Assembly (NCBI GenBank): GCA_963920665.1
Contig: OY987263.1
Location: 29,872,547 to 29,936,546, forward strand
Length of the DNA: 64,000 nucleotides
Origin: Straminergon stramineum
Lineage: Eukaryota; Streptophyta; Bryopsida; Hypnales; Calliergonaceae
Reading direction: 5' to 3'
Shown here: in pieces, positions 1-10,688 of the stretch
Position numbering within the stretch: the stretch's first letter is position 1
Layout: each line of letters begins with the position of its first letter
Program-made: the position numbers and the translations under genes
Notes under the pieces: model-generated
Told to the model about the DNA's origin: nothing
The model's database searches: none
Seen by the model: only the letters and a program-made list of their open reading frames with translations

Positions 1-500
1 AAACATTATTGGATCCTAATCATAGACTAAAGAGATATTTACCTTCACACATACCAATGCCGTGCTTTTAGGTCAAATTCAACACCTTGGGATCGAAATA
101 ATATAATTTTGGTATTTGTACAATTTGATAGCTTAACCCAATTTTCATGGCTTTGGGGCATGTTGTTCTTTGTAATTTTTCAACACTTTAATGAAATGAT
201 TTGATTTTTTATTTTCATATGTGAATGTGTTCCATTTTTTTTTCTAAATTTTTCTCATGAAAGATTTTTTTATATTCAGAATTTTCAACAATGAAATTTT
301 TCTGAGATTTTCAGAAATAGTTGTCCCCTTTTTCATATTTTAGACATGCTCCAATTTCCCCTTGATTGTTTTCAAAACTGATCTCCACGTAGGGTACTAT
401 AAAAAAAATATGCCGACGAGGTTTTAAATTTACACCTACCATTTCCACCGGGGCAGTGTGAATGCCTTCCCAACTTCTTTCGAAAACTAAAAAAACAAAA
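1..500. other. AT-rich intergenic DNA
   Basis: The stretch is T-rich with no convincing ORF. From about 372 it grades into the promoter region of the microprotein gene. Nothing else is recognised. Confidence 0.4.
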
Positions 501-504
501 AACT

Positions 505-672
505 GACACGTGGACTAAAAACACCGTGAAAGGCTCAAAGGTGAGAGAGCATTCCAATTCAATCCGCCGGCTAGACCAGGAAACCTTTCCGTATGACACG
601 TGTCCACTCCACCCCAATGCGACACGTGTACTCTAGAGATTCCTTAGTCTCAGTCCCCGCCACCGAATAAAT
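505..672 (+). promoter_or_regulatory. promoter with three G-boxes upstream of the 73-aa microprotein gene
   Basis: Three CACGTG cores lie at 507-512, 597-602 and 623-628. The last two sit inside ACACGTGT palindromes, the classic ABRE/G-box target of plant bZIP and bHLH factors. A weak TATA-like AATAAATT follows near 665. The first ATG with a good ORF is at 940, which leaves a 5-prime leader of roughly 240 nt. The motifs are seen directly; regulation by ABA or light is inference from known G-box function. Confidence 0.5.
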
Positions 673-939
673 TCATCTCCTCAGTCCATTCTTTGCAAAT
701 CAGCCCAGCCCACAGACAGCCCCCAGTAGTAGACATTCATACAATTTCGCTCTTCTGATTCACAGGCTTGGCATTACAATTCTTCGCATTTGATCGATCG
801 AGCTTCAATTTCGCAATCTCCAGCTTCCAGTCTTCACATTCCACTCTTTTCGTATTGAGATTTCAAGCTGTTTCGATCGGACGAGGTTCAGCAATTCGAA
901 TTCCAGGCATTCTTTTGAGAGCGAGCGCGTGAGCGATCG

Positions 940-1161
940 ATGGCGATTCCATTGTGCGTGCAGTGCGGGACGCGGCAGAACCCTTGCCACTGCAAAATCG
1001 TCGGACCCACGCTCGGGGTTGTAGCGTTCCTCATCACCGCCGTGGTGGAGTGGCCGTTGGGCGCCGCTCTGTATTGCTTCCGCAAGCAGAAGGCGCGCCG
1101 TTTGTTGCACCACCCCAACCGCGTGGTGTACCCGCGCGTCGCCAGCGCCATCCCCTTCTAG
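940..1161 (+). CDS. small four-cysteine membrane protein, 73 aa, function unknown
   Basis: This is an uninterrupted ORF from ATG 940 to TAG 1161. GC content is much higher than in the flanks. Residues 6-18 carry the pattern C-x2-C-x6-C-x-C (Cys6, Cys9, Cys16, Cys18), which could hold a metal ion. Residues 21-47 form a hydrophobic stretch with a Glu-Trp-Pro interruption, so it may be one membrane span or a tight hairpin. The tail is basic (FRKQKARR) and then ends in VASAIPF. The compact charged/hydrophobic layout resembles small uncharacterised membrane proteins conserved in land plants, but I cannot name the family from memory with certainty. No signal peptide is evident ahead of the cysteines. 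A polyadenylation signal AATAAA follows at 1334-1339. No function is claimed. Confidence 0.8.
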   Translation: MAIPLCVQCGTRQNPCHCKIVGPTLGVVAFLITAVVEWPLGAALYCFRKQKARRLLHHPNRVVYPRVASAIPF

Positions 1162-1333
1162 AGGGCAGCTTCAGCTCCCGGAGAGGAAATTTTGATCCAT
1201 GCGGCAATCTTGATCCGGCGGAGCGCACTTGAGGTCCTGCACTTGGAGTTTATCTGAGTTCAATTATCTTTATTGCCCAGGGTGCGTGTAGTCCCGAATG
1301 ATGTACATAGTTGTAATATTTTGATTGTGGATG

Positions 1334-1339
1334 AATAAA
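1334..1339 (+). terminator. polyadenylation signal of the microprotein gene
   Basis: A canonical AATAAA lies 173 nt after the stop codon, preceded by a TG-rich stretch (TGTAATATTTTGATTGTGG region), as expected for a plant 3-prime end. Confidence 0.5.
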
Positions 1340-1367
1340 ATGTGATTCGAATTTCTTCATATGAAGC

Positions 1368-1660
1368 CTCTTCTCTGATGTGAAAATTTTGCTCCTTCTC
1401 TGACTGTTCGTTGTTCCTTCCGATTGATTAGGGTTTCTGCATTTGTTTCTTCGCAGTGATCATGTTGCCTTGAATGTCTGTGTGTTGGTGCTTCGCGCAC
1501 ATTGCTAACTATGCTCCCTCCTTCCTGTCTATGACCTTTATTATCAGTGTTGGACACAATTCTAAATCTTATCAACTGGCATTTTTGAACTTACAATCGA
1601 ACCTTGATCTTTCTGAATTTCATTTTGGATCACAATCTGGAAAATTAAACTATTATATAA
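1368..1660 (+). repeat. 300-bp dispersed direct repeat, copy 1 (partner at 9957-10270)
   Basis: About 290 bp here match 9957-10270 at roughly 80-85 percent by eye. The shared core runs from TTTGCTCCTTCTCT through GATTAGGGTTT and CTTCGCAGTGATCATG to CTTATCAA. The copies are in the same orientation, 8.6 kb apart, and bracket a large repeat plus its nested insertions. Copy 2 carries an internal duplication of about 28 bp (TGTGAAATCTTTGCTCC repeated) and a short GCTC run. They could be ancient LTRs, a duplicated gene leader or a segmental duplication. Confidence 0.6.
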
Positions 1661-1664
1661 GATT

Positions 1665-1944
1665 TTGAAGATCATGCTATAATTATCCTATTTTGCACTT
1701 TTTACTCGTTGGTTTGAAGCATTCTGAAAGATCGAAGTAGTCGAAGTTTTGAACTTTAAACTTCATCACTTCAATTTGACCTTCAGGATTAGTTTCATCA
1801 GTAGTGAAGATTTCTTAATGAACAATACGTAATTTTAAGAACTTAGGGACTGATACCCTCTTTTCAACCATTTAAACTCTTTGGTATATTAGAAGCAAAG
1901 CGTCTATTGGCATTTTGATTTACTAGTTGTCAATGAAAAGTTTG
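1665..1944. other. AT-rich intergenic DNA
   Basis: Nothing is recognised here. It separates the 300-bp direct repeat from the dispersed repeat that starts near 1945. Confidence 0.4.
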
Positions 1945-2237
1945 TTTTCTAGGTATATTGGTAGGCTTGTGAGCCTTGCTGATTTCCACGGTTGAAATGC
2001 CTTGTAGAGAACCTGGTTAACCAATTTGCCAACGCCTTTTAGTAACATTTTTGTCACGCGCCAGACCCAGACTTCAGTGTTTTTGTATTGAGGCACTACT
2101 TTCACAATACTAGACAGAACCTCAATGGTTGAATTCTGTTTGATTTTCCTCAATTGTGCTCAATCACACCATAACACAAAGGTAAACTTATACAACAACA
2201 TTTGTTTCATTACCAACACATGAATTCACAGGTTACT
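1945..2237 (+). repeat. dispersed repeat R, copy 1, left part
   Basis: This segment aligns with 18360-18660. Shared landmarks are AGGTATATT..GTGGGCTTGT, TTTTAGTA, AGAACCTCAAT and TTACCAA. The copy is cut by TTAA-flanked insertions at 2238 and resumes at about 6896. Confidence 0.6.
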
Positions 2238-2241
2238 TTAA

Positions 2242-2463
2242 CCCCTAAACGACATGGCGGACATTTTTTGTTTGATGAATGTCAAGGAATTGTCCTGTGT
2301 AGGATAGAATTGCAACTATTCATCCTCAGAATTAGGGGTGGAAAGCGGAGATCTTCTATAGTACTTTGACTCCCAATGAGTATTTTTGATTTTTATAATG
2401 TAGATGATGTCACACAGTTCCAAAATGGCTGATTTCCACGGTCACCAGTCCGGCATTCAAGGG
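2242..2463 (+). mobile_element. short TTAA-flanked element, 222 bp (copy H)
   Basis: It is flanked by TTAA at 2238-2241 and 2464-2467. The left end reads CCCCTAAACGAC and the right end reads CATTCAAGGG. The ends resemble those of the 571-bp element at 16556-17126. There is no ORF. It shares its right TTAA with the next element, so one inserted into the TTAA target of the other. Confidence 0.5.
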
Positions 2464-3081
2464 TTAACCCAAGACCTTTTTTCCATCAAATAACACTCAA
2501 AATTGTCATCTCTTCTGCAAAGAGCAAAAAGCTTGAAAAGTGCTTTTCATATATCTAACCATAGGATCTTGTACTAGACTAGTGTAGAAATGTGTCTTGA
2601 AGAAATTTCAAAAACTTTGCCCTTATAGATTGCAAGATATTTGCATTTAAAGTGGTGAAAACAAGTTTTTTTGCTCCTTGCTCAACTAGATTCTTTGGCT
2701 TCAAATCTTTTGAACTTAAATTTTTTTGCAATACTAGTTTTTGAATGTGAAAAACTTTTTATTTCAATATTGAGTTGAGAGTATAAAAAAAAATTCAAAA
2801 AAGCACACACTTAATTTTCACTCATGAAAAAATTGTTATAGTAGAAGTAGATTGAAGATTGAAGGGAAAACTAAACCATTAATAACTCTAAGATGGAATT
2901 GAAACAAACTTATTTCAACGTTGAGGTTTTCTAGGAAGAGATCTTAACCTTGTGACACTTTTTTTTCTTTTTAATTGTGAAAATTGAGTTCATAAATGAA
3001 TCCTATAAGTTATTTTTTAAAAAGATGATATGATTTCCTGAAAAATAAGATTGTCCATAACTTTCACATAACAAATCCAAA

Positions 3082-3296
3082 TACTATAAAAAACCTACAT
3101 TTTAGGTGACATGACTTAATTTTTTGGAACAGATTTAAGGTAATGTCCAATGCAACAAATTCATGTTTTTATGTCAATATTGATGTTATGTTGGCATTTT
3201 TTAACATAAAAACATGGGTTTGTTGCATTGGAGATCACCTAAAATCCATTCCAAAAAATCAAGGCACGTCACCTAAAACATGGGGTTCTTGTAGTG
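3082..3296 (+). mobile_element. CACTA-type hairpin MITE, 215 bp
   Basis: The two arms, each about 90 bp, are near-perfect inverted repeats. Read inward from the right end the terminus is CACTACAAGAACCCC; the left terminus is the decayed TACTATAAAAAACC. CACTACAAGAA is the standard plant CACTA/En-Spm terminus. A 3-bp duplication AAA (3079-3081 and 3297-3299) fits the superfamily. It lies inside a TTAA element. The apparent ORF across it has no protein-like signature. Confidence 0.75.
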
Positions 3297-3394
3297 AAAT
3301 GAATCAAAGCTTCCCATGTAGATAAAATATAGCATGTGAAAAATAATTTTTTAACTATTTATTTTAAGTTCTTGTGGGAGTTTATTTTAGACCA

Positions 3395-6300
3395 TGTGAG
3401 CCCCTATTTTGTCACTGGGGACTCACTTATCTTTTTTTAAATTTTTTTGTGAAAATAAGTGTGGAAAATTGTACAAAAAAAACCCCAAAGAGTGTAAAAC
3501 CAAAATAGGTGTGTTACAGGCCAATATAGTATTTGGTCATATTTTGAGAGTTTTTACTAATTAGATTCAAATTTCACTTGTAAATAGATTAGAACCTAAC
3601 CAATCGTGGTAATTATGAGTTATGAGCATACTAGGCTCAAAATCCCAAATAGAAAGGACATCGCTTGGCTAATATTGGTTGAGGGAACCTTGGTGAGGCA
3701 TATAGGTCAGTTCATGGAGATAGGTTCTAGTTTTCCCATTTCATCGACGAAATAGCGGAACCTCAATTATTAGCTTGCAGATGTTAAAAATACCAAGACG
3801 GGATTGTGGAGGAATCTCTGGTCCAAAGAAGGTGACTTAGAGTTAAAACCATGCTCGGGAAACAACGACGAAGTCGGTTTGCAAAGATTCCCTTTGGTGT
3901 GGAAGATTCCCTGACCATTGATAATTAAATAAGGGGGTGGATTTTGTTCCCCCTAGGCCAATGTGTAGAGTAAAAATATGAGCCTACACATGTGTTGTGG
4001 GATTCCATGGGAGGTTCTACAAAAAGTTTCGGAATTTTCTAATAGTCAGAAGATGCCTTTCCGGACAATCAACTGCCCAAACCTACGATGGAAAATTCCT
4101 AAAATTTCTCTAGGTGGTGGTAAAATCTCACTAAAAATTAGAATAGCTTCTTTTATGTTAATAAAACACTTCAACAAACTTTAAGACATTCTGATAGTTA
4201 GAAGAACCCGAACTTGCAAGATTCTTCAACAATTGATAAAATTTAAAGATTACGATGGAATTGACCAGTGGATCAGGAGCATAAAAAAGTAGAATGGGGT
4301 CAAAGATAGGTCTTTTCTTACTCTCTTACACCTACTTAAGAGCCTAGGCTAGTTACTTTTTTCAAAAAAGTCAAACTCCAAAAGTTGGGTTTTTAACTCT
4401 TTTAGGTGTTCAGTTGGCATTAGGTTTTGTTGAAATTTTGAAGTTAGAAAAAGGGGTGAAAACTTCTCCTAGATTAAAAATGGACTTTTAAAGCCAATGG
4501 CACAATTAGTTTGTGATTTGGAGTTAATCTCCAAAAGTTAGAAAATAGACTAGTATAGAAAGTCAAAATTGGTAAATTAGGGTGAAAATCCTAATTGATA
4601 AGATTACCATGTTGAAATGAGAGGAGGTGGGTGTCCTTGAAAGAGTATATAAGAGCACTCATTCTTCTCTCAAATCACCCCTTTTAGCCATTATTTTGGC
4701 TTTGTAAACACGTTGGTCCATTAGTTGTGGATTTTTGGCCATTTTTGAGCCAAAGTTGTAAACATGGTGTTTTTGGAGCATTTCAAGCTCCTTTTGTTTC
4801 TATTTTGTAAGCTTTGAAGGACTTTGAGGTCCTTTCAAGTCTTATTTGTTGTTCTTGTACTAGTTTTTCAAGTTCTTGGTAGAAATTTGGTAATATTTTA
4901 TTGTACTAACTCTTTTTTTAGTATATTTGTTGTTCCTTCAAGTCCTTGTTTAGGACTTGAGTATTGTGCACTAACTCTAGGGGATCCTTCCCTTATAACT
5001 AGCGATGCTGCTTAGGGAAAATCTCTAGCTTGTTATGTTTATAATTTTTGTAATAATTTTTGTACTAACACTCTTGATTCATCCTTCTTTAATTTTCTTT
5101 TGTCAAAATCTTTGTGTGTTATTTTTTGTGCTTACCATAACATGACGAAGCTTTGACTTTGATTTTTAGAATTGGATAGAAATTTAGTGGGCTTTGGAGA
5201 AATACGGCAGAGCTTTGACCTCCAAGTTTAGAAATGCTATATTAGTTTGTCAAAAGTTTCCCACCACGACGAAGCTTTGAACCGTAGAGTCATGGAAAAA
5301 TACCTCAAAAACAAGATTTTTAGAAAATTTACCCAATTAGTATCAAAAAAATCTCATCAAATTCTCTTTCTCACAAATTCTTTAGTTTCATGGGAATGTC
5401 AAGGAATTAGTGGTCATAGAAATTTCTTTGAAAAAATTGCAAAAGAAAATAAAAATAAAAATAAAATAAGACGAGGAGGGAGCCCCGTAGCACAGAGAGC
5501 TCCGCCCAGTAGAAGGAGCCCTATAACAGGGGGAGCCGTGGGCCAGTTGGGAGCCCTTGGCCTGGCAAGTAGCCCTCCGGTGCTGCAGGGAGCCCCCCTA
5601 CTAACTAGGGGAGTCCACGAATTAGGGAGCCTCGGCCAGGTGGTGGCAGGGAGTCTTTGGCTCAAGGGAGCCTTCGACTGGGAGCGTCGGCCGCAGGAGC
5701 CCCGCAAGGGACACAGCCTTGCCTCCAAGGCTGCAAGCCGCAATAAGGGCCAAGGGAGGAATTGATCCCCTCCCCTCTCAAGAAAATTTGCGTTTTCTTA
5801 ATTTTTAAATTTTTTTAAATTTTAGACTAGGATAGAGAGGAAGGTAAACTAAATCTAGGAAGAATAGAAGAGAGGAAGAATAGAGAGGTACAACAACAAA
5901 AACAAAACAAAATAAGCTAAAGTAGAATTAGAATAGTTAGACATAGGAATAGGTTGAGAAGAAAACTATCATAGTTTGGAGAAAAAATAGCAACTAACAC
6001 TAATCTCACCACTCTTTCTCTCTTAGAAGTTGTAGCAAGTGCACAAAAAGATTAGAAGTCACAAACTCAGTTGCATGATAGAATGAAGAAGGAGTACAAA
6101 AGCTTGAGTTTAGATAGAAATTAGATAGAAATCAAGGAAATCTTACAGAAGCGATTAGAACCATAGAAAATAGGATAGATTAGAAAGTTGCCTTGAATTA
6201 GTGGAAATCTTATCAAAAACCATATCCTTCCAAGTCAATTTGTAGAATAGAATAATTAAGTTTAAATAGTGAGAAGGGATAGAAAAAAAATTCCGGTAGC

Positions 6301-6683
6301 CATATTCTGCCAACTCGTAATTAAAATCCACTCTTCAAGCTATAAGCAAAAAAATGGAAAATGAAAGAGAACTCGATGATCTATACAACAACGTGCCAAA
6401 TAACTTCCAAAATGAAGTAAGTTATTATATAATCTAAATTTTATTAATTTTCAAATTAGATCAATTAATACAATTCTAGTAGAAAAATCCTATGTTGTTT
6501 AGGACTAATCTTGGTGAATATGTTTGTTTCCAATGACTTCTTTGAACTTAGGATGGTAGGAAAGAGTCCATTGCTTGGAAGGCTCAATGGACAATGCTTA
6601 GACACCCGTTAGGAAATAAATTAAAACAAAAAAGAACCTATTGTGCAAGTTATTTACTGTGGGTGGGTAACTAAACACTCACA
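3395..6683 (+). mobile_element. 3.3-kb LTR-like unit (possible long solo LTR)
   Basis: The ends are TGTGAG and CTCACA, a 6-bp inverted repeat beginning TG and ending CA. The flanks GACCA (3390-3394) and AACCA (6684-6688) match at 4 of 5 positions, as a 5-bp target duplication would. A TATA-box phrase GTATATAAGAGC lies near 4645, followed by a CT-rich leader, as in LTR promoters. I see no second LTR, primer-binding site or protein. It could be a very long solo LTR or a large non-coding retrotransposon derivative. Removing it restores contiguous TTAA-element sequence. Confidence 0.5.
5475..5720 (+). repeat. GC-rich degenerate minisatellite built on GGGAGCC
   Basis: About a dozen spaced copies of GGGAGCC or GGAGCC recur every 20-25 bp, in DNA that is otherwise strongly AT-rich. 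Both strands are incidentally open as ORFs (5247-5765 and 5414-5743), but the translations are low-complexity repeats (ALG/SPP runs) and look non-coding. It lies inside the 3.3-kb LTR-like unit. Confidence 0.7.
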
Positions 6684-6895
6684 AACCACCAAACTAAAAT
6701 TTGGGCTTAATGCACCATAAATTTTGCTTTTGGGTAGCTATCCAAATAAAAATTGTATTCCTAGAAAGCTATATATTGTGTTTCTTTATCTTTGCAAAAA
6801 AATTCAGAAAATCACAACAAATATTGCAATTGTAGAAACGTACCCAAGATCCATTTTTTCCCTTCTTGAGGGGATAATAGAACTATAGGGATTAA

Positions 6896-9655
6896 CCAAC
6901 CGTAGTTAGAGTTTTTTACAAGAATGCAATTCCAAGAATTAAAAATGTGGATATATATTAGTGAAAATCAAGGCAATCTTATATTTCTCCACTGTTAATT
7001 CATTCTAGCACTCCAACTATAAAATCTATAAATGAAATTGTTTAAAGTTGTCCTAGATTTTTTGGAGTGAAACCCATTGCAGGATCTCAATGCCAAACTT
7101 AAAAAACAAGTCATTTTCTTATTTTCTTTTCTAGTCCATCTTGGGCAAAGTTCACAACTAAAGTTCCTCTTGATATTCAATCGTTATCCTAAGCCATTTG
7201 TTGAATACAATTTTTGTACTACAAGGCATGGGAAAGTTATTTAAGGTCCATTAGTGGAATAATCGGCCAAGGAGGCCTTTTATAGCAACAAGAATTACCC
7301 ATTTGAACATTTAATTCAATTCTTTTATACTTATGCTCTTGGTAGCAAGTGGTGAACGGTTCAAACATAGGAATCATTTGTCCCTAAGTGCCTAAACATC
7401 TAGAGAATTTGGATGTAACTAATAAAGTGCATCCAAAATAGATTGTTTTTCTCAAAAAATCCTAATACCAAAAAATTTAAAGACAAATAAGACCAAAAAG
7501 GCAATCATTGAAGCAATAGCTTTTGTTAAATTGAAAAAAAAAATGGCATGACAAAATAATTACTAAATCAATGATGGATTTTGCACAACAAAATGAGCTT
7601 GGATAAAGGGTTATTTTTTATACCGCACTTTTCTAAAGTGACATTATATTTTTCAAATTTTTTGTACATAATGCAAGTGTCCTACAACTTGAACGTGCAT
7701 TTTAGACAATATATCGGAAAATGGTTTGTGAATATATGAAAAATGAAACAAAAGAGAATTCCATACTCATTAAGTCAAAAGAGATCTCTGATTATAGAAT
7801 TAACATTCTTTGTGACTTCCATACTCATTAAGTGAAAAGAGATCTCTAATTGTAGAAATAACATTCTTTGCAACTTCCATGGCAAGGACTATTTCTTATA
7901 AAGAGGTTCTATTTTCTTGTTAACGAATCCATCTATCTTCAGGTTGTCAACCAACTCCCTACAAAAGATAGTTGTTTACAAATGGCCAATAGAAAACATG
8001 TTATTGTGTGAAGGCACTTGTTGTGCACACGACCAAAATTTAAACCAAAAAAGATAGCTCTTGAAGATAATAATAAAATATCTGCAAATTCAATTACACA
8101 TGAGAGTATGAGACAATACCATACTAATTTTCTACCATCAATATTCTTGCTAAAGCTTTAGTAAATTGTAATCTTACTTGGATTTTGAACTTGCGATCAA
8201 TGTATTATTACTTTAACAACATCAATAGTCAAATCCAATACTTGCACCATTGCTACTAGGACTTCTTTGAAAAATATATTCATATAATAAACATCAAATT
8301 TGGTAAAATGGACAGTCAACTCAAATGAGGCAAAACCATAATATATAATTGTTAATATTCCAAACAAAGTGCATATACATACACAACAAAATATACATAC
8401 ATACAAATAATTAATATAAATATGCCTTTATATATACATATAAACAAAAAAAATGCACAATATACTTAATAAATAAGTCTAACATAATTAGTATACGATA
8501 GATGAACAACTATGTACTTATTGTTGTACAATATATATCAATATATATAAACAATAACTCATTCATTCTCTTTATATACCTTTTTCAGTGTAAATTTGTT
8601 ATGACAAAGTCTACCTTCTAATTTGAGTATGCACTTCCCACATTAGATACACTATACTTTGGATTTTGTTATGGGACCTTGAGCATACTGTTAATTCTTG
8701 AAGGACACGTCTCTATCATGAAGGTAGTTTGTTAAAAAGTATTACATTCTTAGATCTATGATTGCATTCTTTATCTTTGTACAAGTAATTGATCAAACAC
8801 TTTTTGTCTTAGGCAATGCTTTGGAGTTAATGTTCACCTAGATCAAGAAGAATCATAGTTCTTTTTGTTACACCAAAATGCCTCAACATGTCACAACTAT
8901 TGTCACATTCTTCATTCCATAAGATGGGTATGTTTAACTTTGTAAGGACGGTTCAAACTTCAAGATCCGATGGATGACTTCATTGCTAACTATAGAAACA
9001 AAGAATACACCTATTGGTCCAATAATTGGAGTATTTGGGTGACCACTTTAGTCATGGAGGGACTACTTCCTTTGAGGATTAAGTTGAAGCTTGCATTCAT
9101 CTGTATACTCTAAATTCTAAATCACAATGAAACTAAAAGAATCTTAGCTTGAGATACAAATGTTGATGTATAATTTTGCAACACTTTTTATAAATATACT
9201 ACAAATTAATTGTGAAACACCTCCCAATAAATTCTTTCCAAGGCCACCAATGTCCTCAAATCCAAATTGAAGAGATCTAAGCATTATCCAATTAATTAAT
9301 TAATAATTTATTTATTAGTTGAATGATGACCTTGGGATACTAACTGAGTATGGTTTCCAACGCTTACATAGGCTCTAAGTTACTACCAATATGGGCTTTG
9401 GTGGCTATGCTCTAGCACTATTCCTTGGTGTCCAAAGATCATCCCTTCTATTAGTGGAATGAATCACTTGTGATCCTATGGAATCAAATAACCAAAAAAT
9501 AAAAGTAGCACACCAATTTGTTTCCTTCGGAACATTTCAATTGTAATTCCCTTCATCCAATCAGTAAACTAAAGTCCTAGTTCAAAATGCTTTTTTCTAA
9601 CTTATCTCTAAAATCCATTGTGTAGTGAATCTTAGTACTAAGTTAGAAACACCTA
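6896..9655 (+). repeat. dispersed repeat R, copy 1, main part (non-coding)
   Basis: This copy is colinear with 33420-39275 over about 2.7 kb once that copy's insertions are removed. Shared landmarks include GGAGTGAAACCCA, CCATTGCTACT, AATGTTCACC, AACAAAGAATRCACC, the phrase around GGACTACTTCCTTTGAG and AATCACAATG. It has no ORF above background. It preserves empty sites for two elements present in copy 2: TTAA at 8213-8216, and the site near 8835-8845. Confidence 0.7.
7762..7878 (+). repeat. tandem duplication, about 60-bp unit, two copies
   Basis: The phrase CCATACTCATTAAGT..AGAGATCTCT..ATTGTAGAA..AACATTCTTTG appears twice head to tail with few changes. In the other copy of repeat R (around 33690) it appears once, so the duplication is local. 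Confidence 0.6.
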
Positions 9656-9956
9656 AAAGCATCCTCGGTTCTATTCATGTATAGTAGAGTTCCCTTGAAA
9701 TGTCCCTAAGCTTCCATTAAAGTGTCCATCTATAGTTACATTAAATTGTCTACTTACTTACTGTTGATTGTTGACTTTTGATTCTGTCATTTTTCAATTT
9801 CAGGTCCACTTATGTGATGAAATCGCCAAACTATGAATGAAAATAGAATTATGGACATGTGATATGTGCTAATGTGATATTCTCTATCCAATATGTGGAT
9901 GAATGTTGAAATTTGTAGCACCACTATAACTTCTAATATCACCACTTTGGCTCACC

Positions 9957-10270
9957 CTTCTCTGTTGTGAAATCTTTGCTCCTTCTCTACTGTGAAATCT
10001 TTGCTCCTTCTCTGTAATGTTCATTTTTCCTTCTGGTTGATTAGGGTTTTCCGCATTTGTTTCTTCGCAGTGATCATGTCGCCTTGAATGTCTGTGTGTT
10101 GGTGCATCGCGCACTTTGCTAGCTCGCTCGCTCGCTCTACTTCCTCCCTCCTGTCCGTCTTTGACCTTTATTATTAAAACTGGGCACAATGCGAAATCTT
10201 ATCAAGTGGCATTTTGAACTTCCAATCGAATCTGGATCTTCCTGAATTATTTTCCTTTTGGAACATAATC
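9957..10270 (+). repeat. 300-bp dispersed direct repeat, copy 2, interrupted downstream by copia
   Basis: This is the partner of 1368-1660, with an extra 28-bp internal tandem unit at its start and a (GCTC)n run at about 10123-10137. The copia element inserted about 230 bp further on. Confidence 0.6.
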
Positions 10271-10504
10271 TGGAGAATTCTCGCACTGATTGCAGCCTAG
10301 CTTGTGGCTCTCATGACTGCCCTATCGATACTTGTTCGATCTGCAACTCGATCCCAATTCTCCAGTCTACTTTTCTTGAGCTTTTTTCCCTCTCCTGCTG
10401 GCTCTTGGTGTTTCGCTTGGGCCCGATTGCCTTCGAGCTTCACCTGCAGTCCTTGCCGATATTTCCTACTCTATCTGTTTTGCACTTTTGCTGCCTGATG
10501 AATC

Positions 10505-10676
10505 TGTTGACACAACCGAGTAGATTAGGGTTCCATCCTAGTACAATGTCTTTCATCCATTGGTCTTCCCATTAGGGTTAGAACCTTCTGTATATAATCT
10601 CAGCTTAATACATTGTTAAGCATTCGATTAGGAACTACTGATTACTATTGTAAGATTACAACTTCTTGTTTCTATA
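10505..10676 (+). repeat. 5-prime LTR of copia element
   Basis: The 172-bp LTR begins TGTTGACACAACC and ends TTGTTTCTATA. Its TATA box TATATAAT is at 10591-10598, which places transcription start near 10625. It ends directly before the primer-binding site. Confidence 0.95.
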
Positions 10677-10688
10677 TGGTATCAGAGC
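10677..10688 (+). other. primer-binding site (initiator Met-tRNA type)
   Basis: TGGTATCAGAGC immediately follows the LTR. This is the classic plant copia primer site, complementary to the 3-prime end of initiator methionine tRNA. Confidence 0.93.

Larger units (their letters stand above)
2468..6891 (+). mobile_element. TTAA-flanked non-autonomous element (copy C), split by two nested insertions
   Basis: It starts after TTAA 2464-2467 and ends before TTAA 6892-6895. Its own sequence occupies 2468-3081, 3297-3394 and 6684-6891. It aligns with the elements at 22341, 36142 and 54678. Shared landmarks are TAACACTCAAAATTGTCAT, the phrase around AGGATCTTGTA, ATTGCAAGATATT and the terminal TCCCTT..GAGG block. 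Subtracting the CACTA insert (215 + 3 bp) and the LTR-like unit (3289 + 5 bp) leaves about 912 bp, close to the 924-934 bp of the uninterrupted copies. There is no coding capacity. Confidence 0.65.

Noticed and set aside
5247..5765. 172-codon ORF and its antisense 109-codon partner
   Set aside because: Both cover the GGGAGCC minisatellite; the translations are low-complexity repeats with AT-rich junk at the ends.
14..10500. Search for a coding transposase near the TTAA elements
   Set aside because: No ORF with DDE/D signature or zinc-ribbon tail was seen in any frame; all copies are non-autonomous.
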